Shown piece by piece: positions 11,111 through 24,098 of a stretch of 64,000 bases of DNA; position 1 is the first letter of the stretch, and the number at the start of each line of letters is the position of its first letter. The stretch spans positions 251,251,760 to 251,315,759 of the forward strand of contig JBOZIK010000001.1 of NCBI GenBank assembly GCA_051453625.1, written 5' to 3'. The notes beneath the pieces were generated by a model. That model ran no database searches. It saw only the letters and a program-made list of their open reading frames with translations, and was not told the DNA's origin. The stretch is from Welwitschia mirabilis. Its lineage: Eukaryota; Gnetophyta; Gnetopsida; Welwitschiales. The position numbers and the translations under genes are program-made.

Positions 11111-14100
11111 AAAATTTTACTAGTTCCTTAGCAAAACATTGGTGAATAATGACTAACATGGAAAACTTTCTAAGTAAAAACATTTAAGCATTACAAAAAA
11201 ACAATAAAAACATTAAAAATATTAGCTAAATTATTTTTAAAATATTACAAATTCAATACCCCTAACCAAAGTTGAACTTTATCCTCGAAGTTTAAAAAGA
11301 TAGGAAAAATTTGATGCAAGTTTGAGAATAAGTTAATGAAAAAATTAAAAGGAAGATGTTTCATTACATGTTATTTTATTAAAACTAGCAAAAGGAAAAA
11401 GTACAATAAAATACAAACTAAGATATAATGCAAGGGCGAAAAAAGGCTAATTAATGGAATGTGTATTAAAAAAATGGTAATGTAAAGGGATGAAAGATGG
11501 CAATTCATATGAAAGATAAACCATGCTACCTATGAATAAAAGAGAGAAATTACCTATGCTGATTACCTCTTTTATTAAAAGTTTTTGTAAATTTTAATTT
11601 TATTTAATGGATCAAATTGTCATACAAGTAAAATATCAACTAATTAGACACCTAAAAATCTAGGAGTTACTATCAAATCTTAAGTACAATTGTTAAAAAG
11701 AAAATCATAAGAAAATCTTTAATTCCTGCTTTTTTCTTTTCAATTTTTACCTTTTCATAGTTATGCATACCTTTTCTATGAGCATTGTGATCTTATTAAG
11801 AATCTAGTACTATAATACTTCTTTCAATAGCATTAATCATGTTATTCTTGAAGAACTTAGTACTACATTATTAGTGAGTGTTTATAACCTTGATGTAGTT
11901 AACTAAACCCTATAAAATTGATCAAAAATTAAATGTGTTTTTAGAGAAGAGATGTTTTTTTCTCCTTTTGTTTCTATTCTCATATACATTCTTTTATGTA
12001 TGAAACGATTATTAGTTCATAAGCCTAATTAAAAAATTATCTTATTCCCATATATTTTTAAACTAAAAGATATAATCATGAAAGTAGATTTCACCTTTTC
12101 ATCTCTTTATTTTTTCAACATTAAAAACTTCAAATAGAAGCTAACCTTAATGACATAACTAAAAATATGTATACATTCTTCTCGAAAAATACAAGCGTAC
12201 TTTATCTTAACTAAAACTAGTATTGAGAAAAAGTTCACTTATTATTGAATTAATTATCAAAGGCCATCAACATAGGTCATTAAGTCTCAGAAACTTATAA
12301 ATGTATGAAAAGAAGAATGGTCAGTTGTCCTTATGAAATAAAGCCAATGTGGAATGGATGGATGGTAAGATTTAAGATGATGATGAATTATTTTATAAAA
12401 TGGATGGAATTTTAGATTTCCTAGTTGTAATGCCTAAGGCATTAGTTAAACAAATGGTAGTTCTCGGGTGGGCCTATAAGAAAGATCTTGGACATTAATT
12501 TTATTATGCAAGGAACTACCCATTTGAATTATAATTTAATAAAAAAATCAAATCTAAAACTATGTAATGAAAGTAAAAATTTTTAATAGTAAGGTATTTT
12601 AAGGTAATTCATAAGTAGGAGTTTAAGGATATAAAAGATGCAAGGGCTATGATTAGGTAAAGGGTCATGAACTAGAAGAAAATCCAAGTAAATTTTCACA
12701 CATGAGACTAAAAATCAGAGACAACATTAATGCAAGTAGTGGATTTTATGCATTTAAGGTCTGAAATAATTCATTCTTTAGCTTGTTTATGCTTTCTTAA
12801 TAATTCTTGCAAGGCATCATCTTGAGGAAAAGACAAAGATGATTTAAAACCATAAGAGAAAGTGATTGTTCATAAAATAATCATTAAAAGATGGTTTCAA
12901 TTCTTAGGAGGATTGACTTTTTTTAATTAAATCTTGAATATTACTTAAAAGATGAAGTAAAATAGAAATGTTTTTATTATGAAAATGTTGAGAATAATGC
13001 AGGTGTTTACATGTGATGGCTTACATGTGGATTTAATATTCTTCTCTTCATAAGAACTACTAAATGATTCATTTCAAATGTATGGCTCTTCTCAGAGGAT
13101 TGAATTTTCCTAATTAATTACATAGTCTCTAATAAGTACTCATCTTATAGATCCTTATTGGTTTTTTCATTAGTTTTTTCCTTACTCCTAAAGAATATGG
13201 TTTGGGTTTTATTGATTTAAGTATCCTTAATTCTTTTAAGATTCTTAGGATTATATTTAATTGTTGTGAAATGCTCTTCCTCTTCATGTTGATTAAGTGT
13301 ATGAAATATTTGTGTAGAGACGTGATTTAATTATTAAATACTTTACTTAATCCTTTTATTTATTTGTATTTAGGCTTTTATAAATCTTACAAGGATTTCT
13401 TCCATGGAAATAAAAGAGGATTACTAAGTTTTAAAAGATGAATGGTATTCATAAAAAGTTAAAGGATAATGATTAGAGGGTAAAGGTTATTAAAAAGATG
13501 TTAAGAAATAAGGGTCATAAGTGGGGTGAAAGGTATTTCATATAATCTTACAAAAGGATCACATCTATAATTCCATAATTATATGAAGTTTTAGAGGGGA
13601 CTTGCTAGCATAAAAAATTAAGAGAAATGAAGTAAACATCTAGTCCAAGCTAGAGAGAACATGTCATAGAAAAGCTAATGGAACAAATTACTATTCATGA
13701 TAGTTGGGTGTTCTTAGAGAAATGAATCAAAAAAAGAGGAATGTTACATTTTGGAATACACAAAATAGTTTACATAATGGATAGTAAAAAAAAAAAAAAA
13801 ATAAATGGAAAAAAAGAAAAATGGTAGAGGAAAAAAATGAAGTAAAACCTATAGAAAATCCTAGGAAAATGGTCTTATAGAAACAAAAAAAAAAAAAAAT
13901 ATCTAATCTAGCAAATACATACTAAAAATAAGAAAATATATTATAATATAAAAGGAAGGAAAGGAAAAAAAGTGAAGATAACTCTTTTATATTTTTGACA
14001 TTTTTGATTTGTTTGATTTTCTCAAGTTTCATTTCTTTATCCTTAGTTTGTGAGAAATCAAGTACTAAAACCTATAAAAACTAGTTAGGCATATACATAA

Positions 14101-14304
14101 AAATATTTATGTAATAATGATATTCAAGTTAGAGCTAAAAAGTTACAAAAACTTAAAATAACTTGGAAAAACTAGACTAGTTTAGGTATAACTGGAAACA
14201 AATCAATACCAACCATTAGAGAATGCAATAAAATGAAAAACACTAAAATATATGATGTGAAAGGAAAAATAAAAAGTTATATGTATCTAAAGCCACCATG
14301 CAAT
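11111..14304 (-). other. Internal region of X, non-coding
   Basis: About 3.2 kb with no open frame above 60 codons and no gag or pol motif on either strand. It contains A-rich runs near 13787-13802 and 13880-13894. I see nothing else of known type. Confidence 0.6.
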
Positions 14305-14321
14305 TATCCCCCAACAATAGT
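14305..14321 (-). other. Degraded primer-binding site of X (tRNA-Asp type)
   Basis: On the - strand ACTATTGTTGGGGGATAA follows the LTR. It fits the 3' end complement of tRNA-Asp used by Athila/Tat elements if a 2-base loss and several transitions are allowed. The placement is weak. Confidence 0.35.
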
Positions 14322-15476
14322 GTAAAGAATATGTTTTAATAAAATAAAACTACAATAACACTAGGTGAGGACCCAATTTTATTCTTCCATAGGGACAATA
14401 GGGGTATCTTAAATAATTAAACACACAAATAGAAATACAAATAGACTAAAGTAAAAGTATAAATTAAGAAAGTAATAAGAAAAATTTAAGTTTAAAAAGT
14501 AGGAAAAACTAATATTAAAAGAACTAACTTGACTTTTTCCATAAGTAAATTTCTTCAATTAATGTTATAACATAATTTCTCTTAAACTTTAACTTACGAA
14601 GTTCATTACGACTTAGATCATGATGACATAGTCTCATTTATGATATAAGGAATGGTGAATTCCTTTATCACTTTTGGTTCTCCATAGCTTACTCATACGC
14701 ATGTTAAGTAGTATTTGACTACCATCAAATAATTACAACTTGTGAAGCTAGAACATGAATAAAAGAGACTCACTCAAAAATATATATAACTTGGTATTTA
14801 CATAGTTCCAAATGAAGCATTATAAGTATGAAGTAATTTACACTTAAAATCACAAAATAAAAACTAAGTTTATTAAAATTAATAACTACATTAATCAAAT
14901 AAGAATACTTAAACTAAAAAAATATTAAGCTAAGCTTAAGAGTAGCTTATTCCCAAAGGGAAATCTTAGAATAACATCATGAAGATTACTCCTTCTAAAG
15001 CTTTTACCAATAAGAGATGGCTAGAGATTTTCCTTCTACAATGAGGGGTCCTTGGTCCTTTCATAGATGAAGATAAGGTTGGAGTGGTTAGGATCCTTTG
15101 TATTATCATTTTAAATGAATGTTTATAATTCTTTATCATATAACATTAGGTAGGGTGGCTAAAGATTTCATCTTGTAGTATTTGATGGAGGTTCTTATTA
15201 TGAATTAAACATATGAAATTTGGAGCCAGATTATTTCACAAACCAATGCTATAATCACATGTCCCCATTACCACCTCCACATACCACTACCACATGCACT
15301 ACCATGTGTCATTCAATGCCACGACTACATACCATTAAAGATAAACATTGATTTTGATGTGGTAACTAAATAAGAGAACTACTAAAATTTGATTAATTTT
15401 TTATGATAACTTTAGAATGCATGTTTAGAATCAAGTTTTACTAAAGAACTAATGCTATCATACAGGTAACTACTAC
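14321..15476 (-). repeat. Upper (5') LTR of X, first part
   Basis: Homologous to 9733-10890. The match stops abruptly at 15476, where copia B begins, and resumes at 36505. The last five bases (15472-15476, ACTAC) are the target duplication of B. Confidence 0.75.
15472..15476. repeat. Target-site duplication of B, left copy
   Basis: ACTAC here is repeated exactly at 36500-36504, on the other side of B. The 5-bp size is that expected for LTR retrotransposon integration. Confidence 0.85.
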
Positions 15477-16880
15477 TATTGGTAAAATCCCATTTTTGAT
15501 GATTTTACTTATCAAATCTGATGTATCTAATATGTAGATAAGTAAAATTGAAGAACACCAAAAGTTCAAAGAGGATCAATCTAGCCAAAACCTCAAAGTT
15601 CAAATTACATAGAGGGCTTAACTCAAATTTCATAAAGGACATACATAATTGACTGAAGACATTTGTATATGTGAAGATGTCTATGAAGTAGACTTATACT
15701 ATATTAAATAAATCTATAGTAAACTAAACTTTGTTAAAAGAAAATATGTCTATAATGACAAGGACACCTATATTGAACCAAAAAGCTAAAACAAGTAAAA
15801 GATATCGATACAATTAAGGATGTCTACACCACTTCAACTATTTGAAGACATCTATAAAATTAAAGATATTTATGTTAAATTAGAAAAGGAAATAAAAATA
15901 ACTTGTATTTTAATTATTTATCTATGTTTTAGGAAATTAAGCAAGTTTTACACATTGGATTATTAATCACTTAGAGTCATAAACATAGTAGTTCAAGATT
16001 TATTAAAATCTAAGTATTTTGATCAAAGACGCCTTTAGGAGTAAAGAAATTTGTCCAACAAAGATGTTTACTATGTCTATCTAGAAAATTTAATGAAAAT
16101 TAAATATCATTGAATGATTAAAATTCAACCACTTCTATCCATTGCATAGCATTTAAATGTTTCCAAATAGCTATATTTCTATGATAAAGGTAAAGAAGAC
16201 ATCAAAAGTAGAAAGGACATAAATAGAGGGAAAAAATAAAAGAACTCATATGGATGATTATTACTACACATGAATATTTTAGCTATTCTTTTAAAGAGGA
16301 CTATCTAATAAATACATTACTGAATCATTAACTCTTACGATGGCTTCATCATTTTAATTTAAAACACTTGTAGGTGGTAAAAATAAGGAATAACTCAAGC
16401 ATTCATCAAAGTGACATATTTTCAAGTTTTTGGTCTCTTTATTATCATTATTAATTTCCACTTAAACTATAAGGACTATTAGATTTTTGAATACTCATTA
16501 TAGTTTATTTCTTATATTCATTTTTAGGATCTCTTTCTAAGGTCTCCAAATTGTAATATGACCCTTGCATAGATGTTCTTTTATAAGTGATTATGAGTAC
16601 ATTATTATTTGGGTTTATCATAAATCCCTAAGAAGATAAGAGTGGTCCTTATGAGGAACATTTTAGTTGCATGTATAATTAGTTGTGATCCAAAACCATT
16701 GTTTTGTAAGTTAAGGATATCTAGAGGTATGATACGAAGCTAGCCTCTATGTGTGGGATGTACTCACATTAGGGAACCACATTAATCTAGTAAGGTCTTT
16801 TATTATGTAAAGCTTTTTCTTTTAGCAGAGTTCTATTTGATATACCTCTTCCACCCCTTCCCTCTAAGTTCAATTATTCA
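15477..16880 (+). repeat. 5' LTR of B
   Basis: 1404 bases, from a degraded TGTTGGTAAAATC-type start (here TATTGG) to TTCA, followed two bases later by the primer-binding site. It aligns over its full length with 35089-36499 and with the LTR of D at 39872-41291. It carries repeated GATGTCTA/GACATCTA motifs near 15670-15860 and 16023-16070. Confidence 0.85.
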
Positions 16881-16882
16881 AG

Positions 16883-16894
16883 TGGTATCAGAGT
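16883..16894 (+). other. Primer-binding site of B (initiator tRNA-Met)
   Basis: TGGTATCAGAGT matches the 12-base complement of the initiator tRNA-Met 3' end used by most plant copia elements, except for C-to-T at the last base. It primes minus-strand synthesis. Confidence 0.9.
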
Positions 16895-16932
16895 AGATAC
16901 TCACGAAAAATAGTAACATCCTTAAGTAAAAT

Positions 16933-18400
16933 ATGACAAGCATGCCATCTATCAAAATTACATTCTTTGATGGAATAATCTATGTCAATTGCAAGATAAG
17001 GATGTAGGTATACTTACACTCTTATGAGTTTTAGGTTTGATAAAACATTGAAGATGAATACTTAGAACTTAAAAAACCATAATAGATGTTGCAAAAAACT
17101 CCATTACACAAATTAAACCTAGAAGGGACTGGGAAGATAAAAAAAGATAGCTTTCATGTGTTACTCAAAAGAAAAAAATGCTCTCTACTTAGCCCTTATA
17201 ATGGAAGAATTTAATAGAATAGCTAGATGCAAAACTATACAAGAAATATGAAACGTTNNNNNNNNNNAGGATCCTCTATCATCAAGTGATAAAAACTTCT
17301 TATTTAAACAAATTAGTTTGAAAATATGAAAAAAAAATGGAGAAAGAGTACATAAATAATTCACAAGAGTTTCTAACATAGTGAATTTTATATGTGTCAT
17401 AGGTGAAAATTTTTTAGAGGCCAAGGCAATGCAAAACATTGTCAGATCCTTAAATCTAGAATACAGGCATAAAACAATAGCCATAAAAGAATCAAGAAAC
17501 TTCAACTCAATGAAGATTAAATAAGCCTATCACTATTCAATGTGGTGATTTAAAAAATAAGCCTATCACTCTTAAAATAGGTAAAAATACAAGGTAAGAT
17601 TCAAAAAGAAAATTAAAAGAAGGATCAAATGCAAATAACTCTATGGCTGATGTAGAAGAAAAACTTGCACTCATCACAAGGCAAGTCAAAAGACTTCTCT
17701 AATGAAAGAACAATAGGCAAGAGATCTATGAAAAACCATTTAGGTTTCAAGTTAGAGAAAAGTCTAAAGGTAAAACTTATAGTAGCTCTTCACTTTATTC
17801 TAAATCAAATATTTTCAAATTAAATTTTGGATTTGTAGAGAATGAGAACACATGGTCTTGAAATGTTCTAGTTCTAAAAAATTATAAGAACAAGCATAAA
17901 AGAAGTAATGCAAGAGGAAGAGATCCTTCATCATAGGATCAAATGATGATGAGGACATAATTAAAGAAGAAACATTTGATCACAAAAAAGTTAATCCATC
18001 CTACACAACCACTGTACATATCCAAAAAGAAAATAATGAAAGAAAAGAAGAATCTAAATCAAATAGTGAAGGTGAAATAGATATGGAACTTTGTAATAAG
18101 TATGATTTAATTTTTAAAGAGTTTATTGAGTTGCAAAAGGTATGTTCTGAAATGAAAAAATTATGTCCTTTCCATGAATTAGTATATGAATAAGAAAGAG
18201 GTTCTTACAATAAGTTACCATATCAAAACTTAGCTCTTAAAGCTAAGATTACTAACCTAATGTATGAACTAAAGCATGTTTAATAAGAACCTGCTAATTC
18301 GAAAAGAATTAATGAGAAGTATACCCAAGGAAGAAGACCTTGAACATCATTCTTGGATAATATAGAAGTCCACATGATAAGAGTGATTTAGTCCATAATG
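16933..18400 (+). pseudogene. gag: gag remnant of B
   Basis: Copia capsid protein of the UBN2 type. It starts ATG at 16933 (MTSMPSIKITFFDG, then the degraded NY-W-K-M region). Homology to the gag of D (41341-42400) runs throughout, for example the CTCTACTTAGCCCTTATAATGGAAGAATT-like stretch near 17180 and the ACAATAGCCAT block near 17475. A later part near 18060-18190 reads as an acidic, coiled-coil-like segment (MELCNKYDLIFKEFIELQKV). A 10-N run lies at 17258-17267. Stops and shifts are frequent. Confidence 0.7.
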
Positions 18401-18719
18401 AGTCCTCTACTATTAGTTCAACTTTATTATTCAACATAGCCCATACTCCTATAGGAGATAACAGTGGGGAATTTTTCATTATGGAGAAAATAATAATGGA
18501 ACAATGTCACATAAAGGTAAAAGGCCTATAGGTTTTCCTTTTATTAATGGAAAAGTTCCTTTTTAAATGAGCGACTAAAATCCAAGGTATGAGCACATAA
18601 TCTATACTAATAATATTATATATTATTATTACTATAAATGAAGTAACTATCATTTTAATTATCTAATACAATTAAACACTAGATATTACTCTAATAGTAC
18701 CAAAAGATCAAGAAGTATA

Positions 18720-19172
18720 GTACAATGTCTTGTGAAGGTTAAACTAAAGAAAATATGAATTCCATAATCAAGACCATCTCTCTTAGTTCAAATCATACTA
18801 CAAGTAGTAAAGAAAAATACATGGTATGTTCACAATGTATGTTGAAGGTATATAATTGAAGATAAATCTAAATTTACCACCTTCATAGAGAAAGGAAAAA
18901 CAGTGATCATGTTTAGAAATAGTATAGAGGTTGCTATTAGAGATATAGAAACTATTAAAGAAGGTAATCTACTTAAGGTAAAATAAGTTTTCTTTATAGA
19001 AGAATTGTAACATAGTATTCTAAGTGTCAGTTAGTTATGCAATGTAAACTTTTCTATCATGTTTATCAAAGATGATTATGCTATCAAATAATATAACTCA
19101 AACAAATTTTTGTTTCCTAAAATTAGAAAATATAATATCTATATTAGTACTTTACAAGATATCTCTAATAAA
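18720..19172 (+). pseudogene. Protease and start of gag-pre-integrase of B
   Basis: Copia aspartic protease. After a W-Y-V pair the expected DSGCS-HM active site is degraded to HNVC-stop near 18820-18850, so the catalytic Asp is lost. KSKFTTFIEK follows near 18870, then SIEVAIRDIETIKEGNLLK near 18920-18980, and SVS-stop-LCNVNFSIMFIKDDYAIK near 19020-19085, typical of the copia gag-pre-integrase start. The frame ends where element C begins and continues in phase at 29661. Confidence 0.75.
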
Positions 19173-19177
19173 TAAAC
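19173..19177. repeat. Target-site duplication of C, left copy
   Basis: TAAAC here corresponds to CAAAC at 29661-29665, one C-to-T difference. Together they flank element C exactly at the LTR ends. Confidence 0.75.
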
Positions 19178-19799
19178 TATCACATCTATATTTTTTAACT
19201 CTAAAGATTTAGCTTAAAAATTTAATTAAAATAATTTTATCATAGAGTCCTTAATCTAGTTTAATTATTTCATGTATTTACTTCCTAACTTTCATTAATG
19301 TAATTTTATCATGGAAATTTTGTTCTATAATTTCTCACATTTTTTAGTAGTCATAATATTACCCTTATTGAAAATTATTATGATTTAATTATGATTCTTA
19401 TGGTTAAAATTTTATAAATATTGCACTTATATCTAAAATATAGTTTAAATATGGTTTTTGAAAACTTCTCATTATTGTAATATTTGCATAATGGGCATCA
19501 CTATTTATTGCTATTATATTAATAAACCCAATGATCTAGTAAGGAATGGAATAAGGGTGTTTACTGAATATTTACCAAGTTTCACCACCTTGACCACCAT
19601 CCTTTATGATGTTTTATCTTCATATTCTTATAAACCTTCATATTCCACCAAACATTACTTATAAATAAGATCTTTTGCCCTCTTTTTCCTCACTTTTATT
19701 TTTGGAAAAGCCTTCGCTATTGAATCTTGGAACTTGAATAAGCCTTTGAACCTTTAAGCCTTGGAATTTTTGAGAGCTCTTAAATCTTTATTTTTATTC

Positions 19800-20010
19800 A
19801 CATATGGTTTATGGTCTTCCTTCTTATTCTTTTATGGTTCTTATAGTCTTTCATTGTACTATTGTATGGTTTTTGGTTCATCAAATCCTTTCTTATATGA
19901 TTTATGATTTTTTAATCCCTTTCTTATATGGTTTTATGGTCTTCATTTAATTATTATATAGTTTCTATGGTTTTCATATCATTCTTCTATGGTTATAATT
20001 CATTCTTACT
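19800..20010 (+). repeat. T-rich imperfect repeats in 5' LTR of C
   Basis: Several degenerate copies of a TTCTTATATGGTTTATGGTTC-like unit. The same block in the 3' LTR (28205-28480) produces a spurious open frame at 28222-28449 rich in Ser/Phe/Leu. Confidence 0.6.
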
Positions 20011-20287
20011 TCTTTGTTTATGTTTTTCTTATAAGAATTCCTTTTCATATCTCTATTGTATTTGTCTTTTTTAAAAATATTGGTAATAAGTATAGACATA
20101 TGTGATGTTGATACTGAATATATGCATTTCTAGATATAAATATTAGCTTCTATTACTTCTACTTAATAAGAATTTTTTAAATCCAAATCCAAGTTATTTT
20201 GTTGAGGGATTAAGTTCCATTTGTATGCCCCTATCATTCCTCTCTCAATTTCTTGATTTCTTGTAATCTTATGGAAATGAGTATTCC

Positions 20288-20478
20288 ATAGATCGTTGAA
20301 TGAGGTAGTGAAATGTGAGAATCCACAGATCAATTAATAAGGTAGTGGAATTGATTAATTGAACCACAAATCACTGAATAAGTTAGTGGACTTCACAAAT
20401 CACCAAATGAGGTAGTAGAGTAAGAGAAAATGAAAACATTACATGAGATCCATAGATTACTTGATGAGGTAGTAGAAG
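20288..20478 (+). repeat. ~27-bp minisatellite in 5' LTR of C
   Basis: Five degenerate copies of CCAYARATCACYRAATGAGG followed by YAGTGGA occur near 20288, 20320, 20363, 20392 and 20450, at uneven spacing. The 3' LTR has the matching set at about 28765-28995, so the array predates insertion. Confidence 0.7.
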
Positions 20479-21136
20479 AAACTTAAAAATTTAAGGAAAT
20501 TTTATAAATTGATTATTCTCATTTCATGACCATAAGGTTGTTATTCTTATGATAATACTTATCTCTTGAAGTTCTTCTTTTGCCTTACCTATCCTAATAT
20601 GTGAAAAAACCAATCTTATCTTACCTTATCATGGATCATACTGGGAACTATGAAGGTCATAGTTCTTACATCATGCTATTTATGTTTAACAGCTAGTTGA
20701 GTAAATCATAAAGAAAAGCTAATTTGTCTTGTCAAGGAGGTTGTTTGGAACTATTGATTTTTTAGCTTATGAAAATTGTTAAAATAAAGTGATTTATTTA
20801 TTCTTGTAACTTGTAATCTATTATTCCTTATGGTTGACTTTTGAGATATAATGTCAATATGATATTTGTGCTATTCTAAAAATAAAGAGGTGTTTTTTTT
20901 CTCTTATATTTAGACATTATGTAAGTTATTTATCTTCTTCACCTTCAAAAGTTACTTAAGGATTTTTTTTTTGTGGCATGCATATAGATTTAATTAAGAA
21001 ATGTTAGCTTAAATAATTAATAAAAACTTTGTGGAAGTTTAAGCTCATAGTTTTCATTTAAAAACCTAATACATCTCATTTAGTATTATTAGAGCTACAT
21101 GAAGTTTTTAAGTGTAAAGTTTGAGACATTACAATT

Positions 21137-21148
21137 TGGTATCAGAGT
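21137..21148 (+). other. Primer-binding site of C (initiator tRNA-Met)
   Basis: TGGTATCAGAGT begins three bases after the 5' LTR end. It differs from the initiator-Met complement only by C-to-T at the last position. Confidence 0.85.
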
Positions 21149-24074
21149 ACTAGGTTACAATTTCATTGAGTGTAGTTATTATGAAGTAATTATACATTTG
21201 ACATTAAAGCCTAACTTAGTAATCCTAATAGGTGTAGTCATTATGAATTTGTTATAAGACCCTAGGTTGTGATTTCACTAAGCATAGTTATTATGAAAGC
21301 ATTAGAAATTAATGTGGTTTAGCTATAATGTATGACCTTTTTATATGAGAGAATAATGTAGAGATCTTTTTTAAATTTCCATGGATATAATACTAGAAAA
21401 TAATGTAAAATATAGCCTTCAATAAAAATCCCTACTTCTGATTTTTAACATACAACCATTATTAATAGAACATGGAAAATAAAGATGACCGTTATGTGTG
21501 AAGATTTTCCATATTTATTTACCTTTCCATATTCAAAAGTTGCTCCTTCATATATGACATTATTACTAGAAATAATAGTTATAAAAAGGCTTATTAGTAT
21601 TTTGCATCTAGTACATCAAGGTAGCTATTCCAAACATAGAATCTTTAAGAAAAGTATTCCTATGCAAGCTTAGCTTGAGTTTTATATATATATAAGACAA
21701 TAAATAAATAAAAACTGTAGATAACAAAACTATGCACAATGAATAACATAAGCCAAAAAATATTCCCATGGCTAAAGATATGGTAATTAGTTAAAAGTAC
21801 TCTACCTATATTTCTATATCAGAAACCATTTGCAAATTGGTAAGCTAATATCAATATGCTTACACATTATGCATATACAATACGACTTGGTTCGGACTCT
21901 TCTATTTATTTTAAGCATATTCTTAGAAAAGTCCTCATACCCACATAAAGGAATAACAAGATGCAAGAAAATAAGAACTTCAGTTGGCTACTTCAACCTT
22001 AGCATAAAAACAAATTACTTAAGAAATAAAATAAAAATGAATAGTCTATGTAATTCAGCATGTAGAAATTGTAGGTACTAAGATAAATAAAAAACTGCAA
22101 AATCTTAATAATACATGTCGAACATCAATCTAGAAAAAAGAAGACTAACTAAATAAAGTTTTATCAAGTAACAAAGTTTTATCAAGAAATAAATTTTTAC
22201 AAAGTTTACTTGGGATTAGATTGAGAACAACATCAAATCTGAGATTTCCATTTGATAAACAAAGATACATGTTATATAGAACCCCATTTTACTAGAAAAG
22301 AAAAATTCTTGAATTTTTCACTATTTATAATAGAATGGTATTGATTAATTCTAAGAAGAGAATCTTATCATTATCATCCCTATAACGATTATAGTTTGTA
22401 CTAATGACTGATAACCATGCATTTTTACATCCAATAATGCATATCCTTATCACCAATCATGTTTATGTATATCCAAAAGAAAGAGAGAATCCATCAAGTA
22501 TATGTTTAGAGCTAGGTTCCAAACACTAGGTTTTACAAAATTATTTTCATCTCTTTTAATCCATTATATCAAGAATTTCAAACTTTAAATACCTTTTAAT
22601 TATGAAAGATACTCAAATATTTTCTTAAAAGTCTTTTAAATCCATATAAGTCTCCATTATTAATAAGAAGAATCCAAAATACCTTTAGAATCATAAATAT
22701 TTATTAAAGATTTTCAACATTCATATGACTTCTGCAAATATATTAATCTTGTAACATTACCAAAGTTTTAAGAAAGAGCATTCAGATTCTTATAACTTTT
22801 AAGCACCTCGAAATACTTAAGATCTCCAAAATTGTTAGAAAGGTTTGAAGCATTTTACAGTTCTACATCTCATTTGAATTGTTTTGGAAAGGTATTCAAG
22901 CCATTCATTAAATGTTAATACCAACATTTTTAAGTTTAAAAGGTTTTTAAAACCAAATAGAATCCTATTATCCTTAATTATATTCTATGTAGTGCTTATT
23001 TCACAATACTTATGAAGTCATAGGTAACGCTAATGCACAAATACCAATTATGAATCTACTTAAAAGGAAGAAAAATAGTGGAAGATCAATTGTGTTAATT
23101 TGAATTTGTTTTATGTGGGTTGATATTTAGACTAGTTGTTTTATTTATTCATTATTTAGGTTTGTTTATTATTTAAGAAATTGAAGTGGTAGGGGCAACA
23201 TGTGATAAGAAGAGAATCCTAGATTGATAGATAATTTAAGATTTTAGGTTTATTAGAATTGTAATCTTAGTTTAGAAAGTCTTATAACATGTATTTTCTA
23301 GGGTTTGATATTTCTTTATTTAATAAGAAATATAAAACCACTACTGTCAAGCCTTTTTAGCCATTAACACTGTTGTCGCTCATAAGAAAATAATAAATTC
23401 TTTATTTTCTAAAGTGAAGAAATCAAGATAATAATCTATTGACCAATATTTTATATTTTAATATAACTATTTGGGATCAACATGAATAACCATATCTCTA
23501 GGGTACCAATATGAATCTTTGAAAGAAACCTTTAGAATTGTAAATCTTAGTGAATTTTCAACCCATTTTCTCCATTAAGTCTTGTCAATCCTTCTTTTCT
23601 TTCCCTGTTTTCTTGATTGGAAACATAATATCATTTGATGGATGGTGTGGAATCTCTAAATAGAATATGTTCTTACATTTGTAATCATTTGGAATTTGAT
23701 TCAATAATAGATGAATTACAGACATTACGTCACAAATGTAATTTACATGCTTTAAAATTTGTATTGCAAATGCAAACTACTAATGCATTATTGATTATAA
23801 AAATATAAAAATATAAAAACATCTAGAGAGTTACAAGAATAAAAGAACATTCATTTTTCTAATTTGAAGATTAACAAGAAGAGCATCAAAATTTCTTATG
23901 TCAAAGTATAAAAAGAAATGGATAGATTACCTTTGAGTGTCAAGGAAGCCATTCTCATGCTTGTAACTTTGGGTTTTAAGCAAATCTATTATTATTTTCC
24001 ACCAGAAGATGAAATGCATTAACCATTGGATCATAAACTACTAAGACATCTCATTTAATTTCATTCAAACAATA

Positions 24075-24098
24075 AAAGGAGGATTTATGTCCTCCTTT
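24075..24098. other. Perfect 9-bp hairpin
   Basis: AAAGGAGGA (24075-24083) and TCCTCCTTT (24090-24098) are exact inverted repeats around a 6-base loop. Its role is unknown. It may be a remnant of a small inverted-repeat element or chance. Confidence 0.5.

Larger units (their letters stand above)
19178..21133 (+). repeat. 5' LTR of C
   Basis: 1956 bases, starting TATCACATC (TGCCACATC in the 3' copy) and ending GACATTACA. It contains a T-rich block of near-repeats built on TTATATGGTTTATGGTTC (19800-20010) and a minisatellite of about 27 bases (20288-20478). A candidate promoter cannot be placed with confidence. Confidence 0.85.

Noticed and set aside
16881-16900. Possible tRNA gene at TGGTATCAGAG sequences (also 21137, 41294, 43601)
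   Set aside because: Only the 12-base 3' complement is present, directly after LTR ends. These are primer-binding sites, not tRNA genes.
17185-17505. 106-codon - strand ORF
   Set aside because: It is antisense to the gag remnant of B and contains Ns. The + strand homology to D gag explains the sequence.
20288-20478. CRISPR-like array of ~27-bp repeats
   Set aside because: The repeats are degenerate, spacing is irregular, the array lies inside a plant LTR and is copied in the partner LTR, and there are no cas genes. It is a minisatellite.
23090-23420. Possible solo copia LTR inside C
   Set aside because: The composition (a TTTGATATTTCTTTATTTAATAAGAAA stretch) is suggestive, but I found no second copy, clear ends or target duplication in the window.
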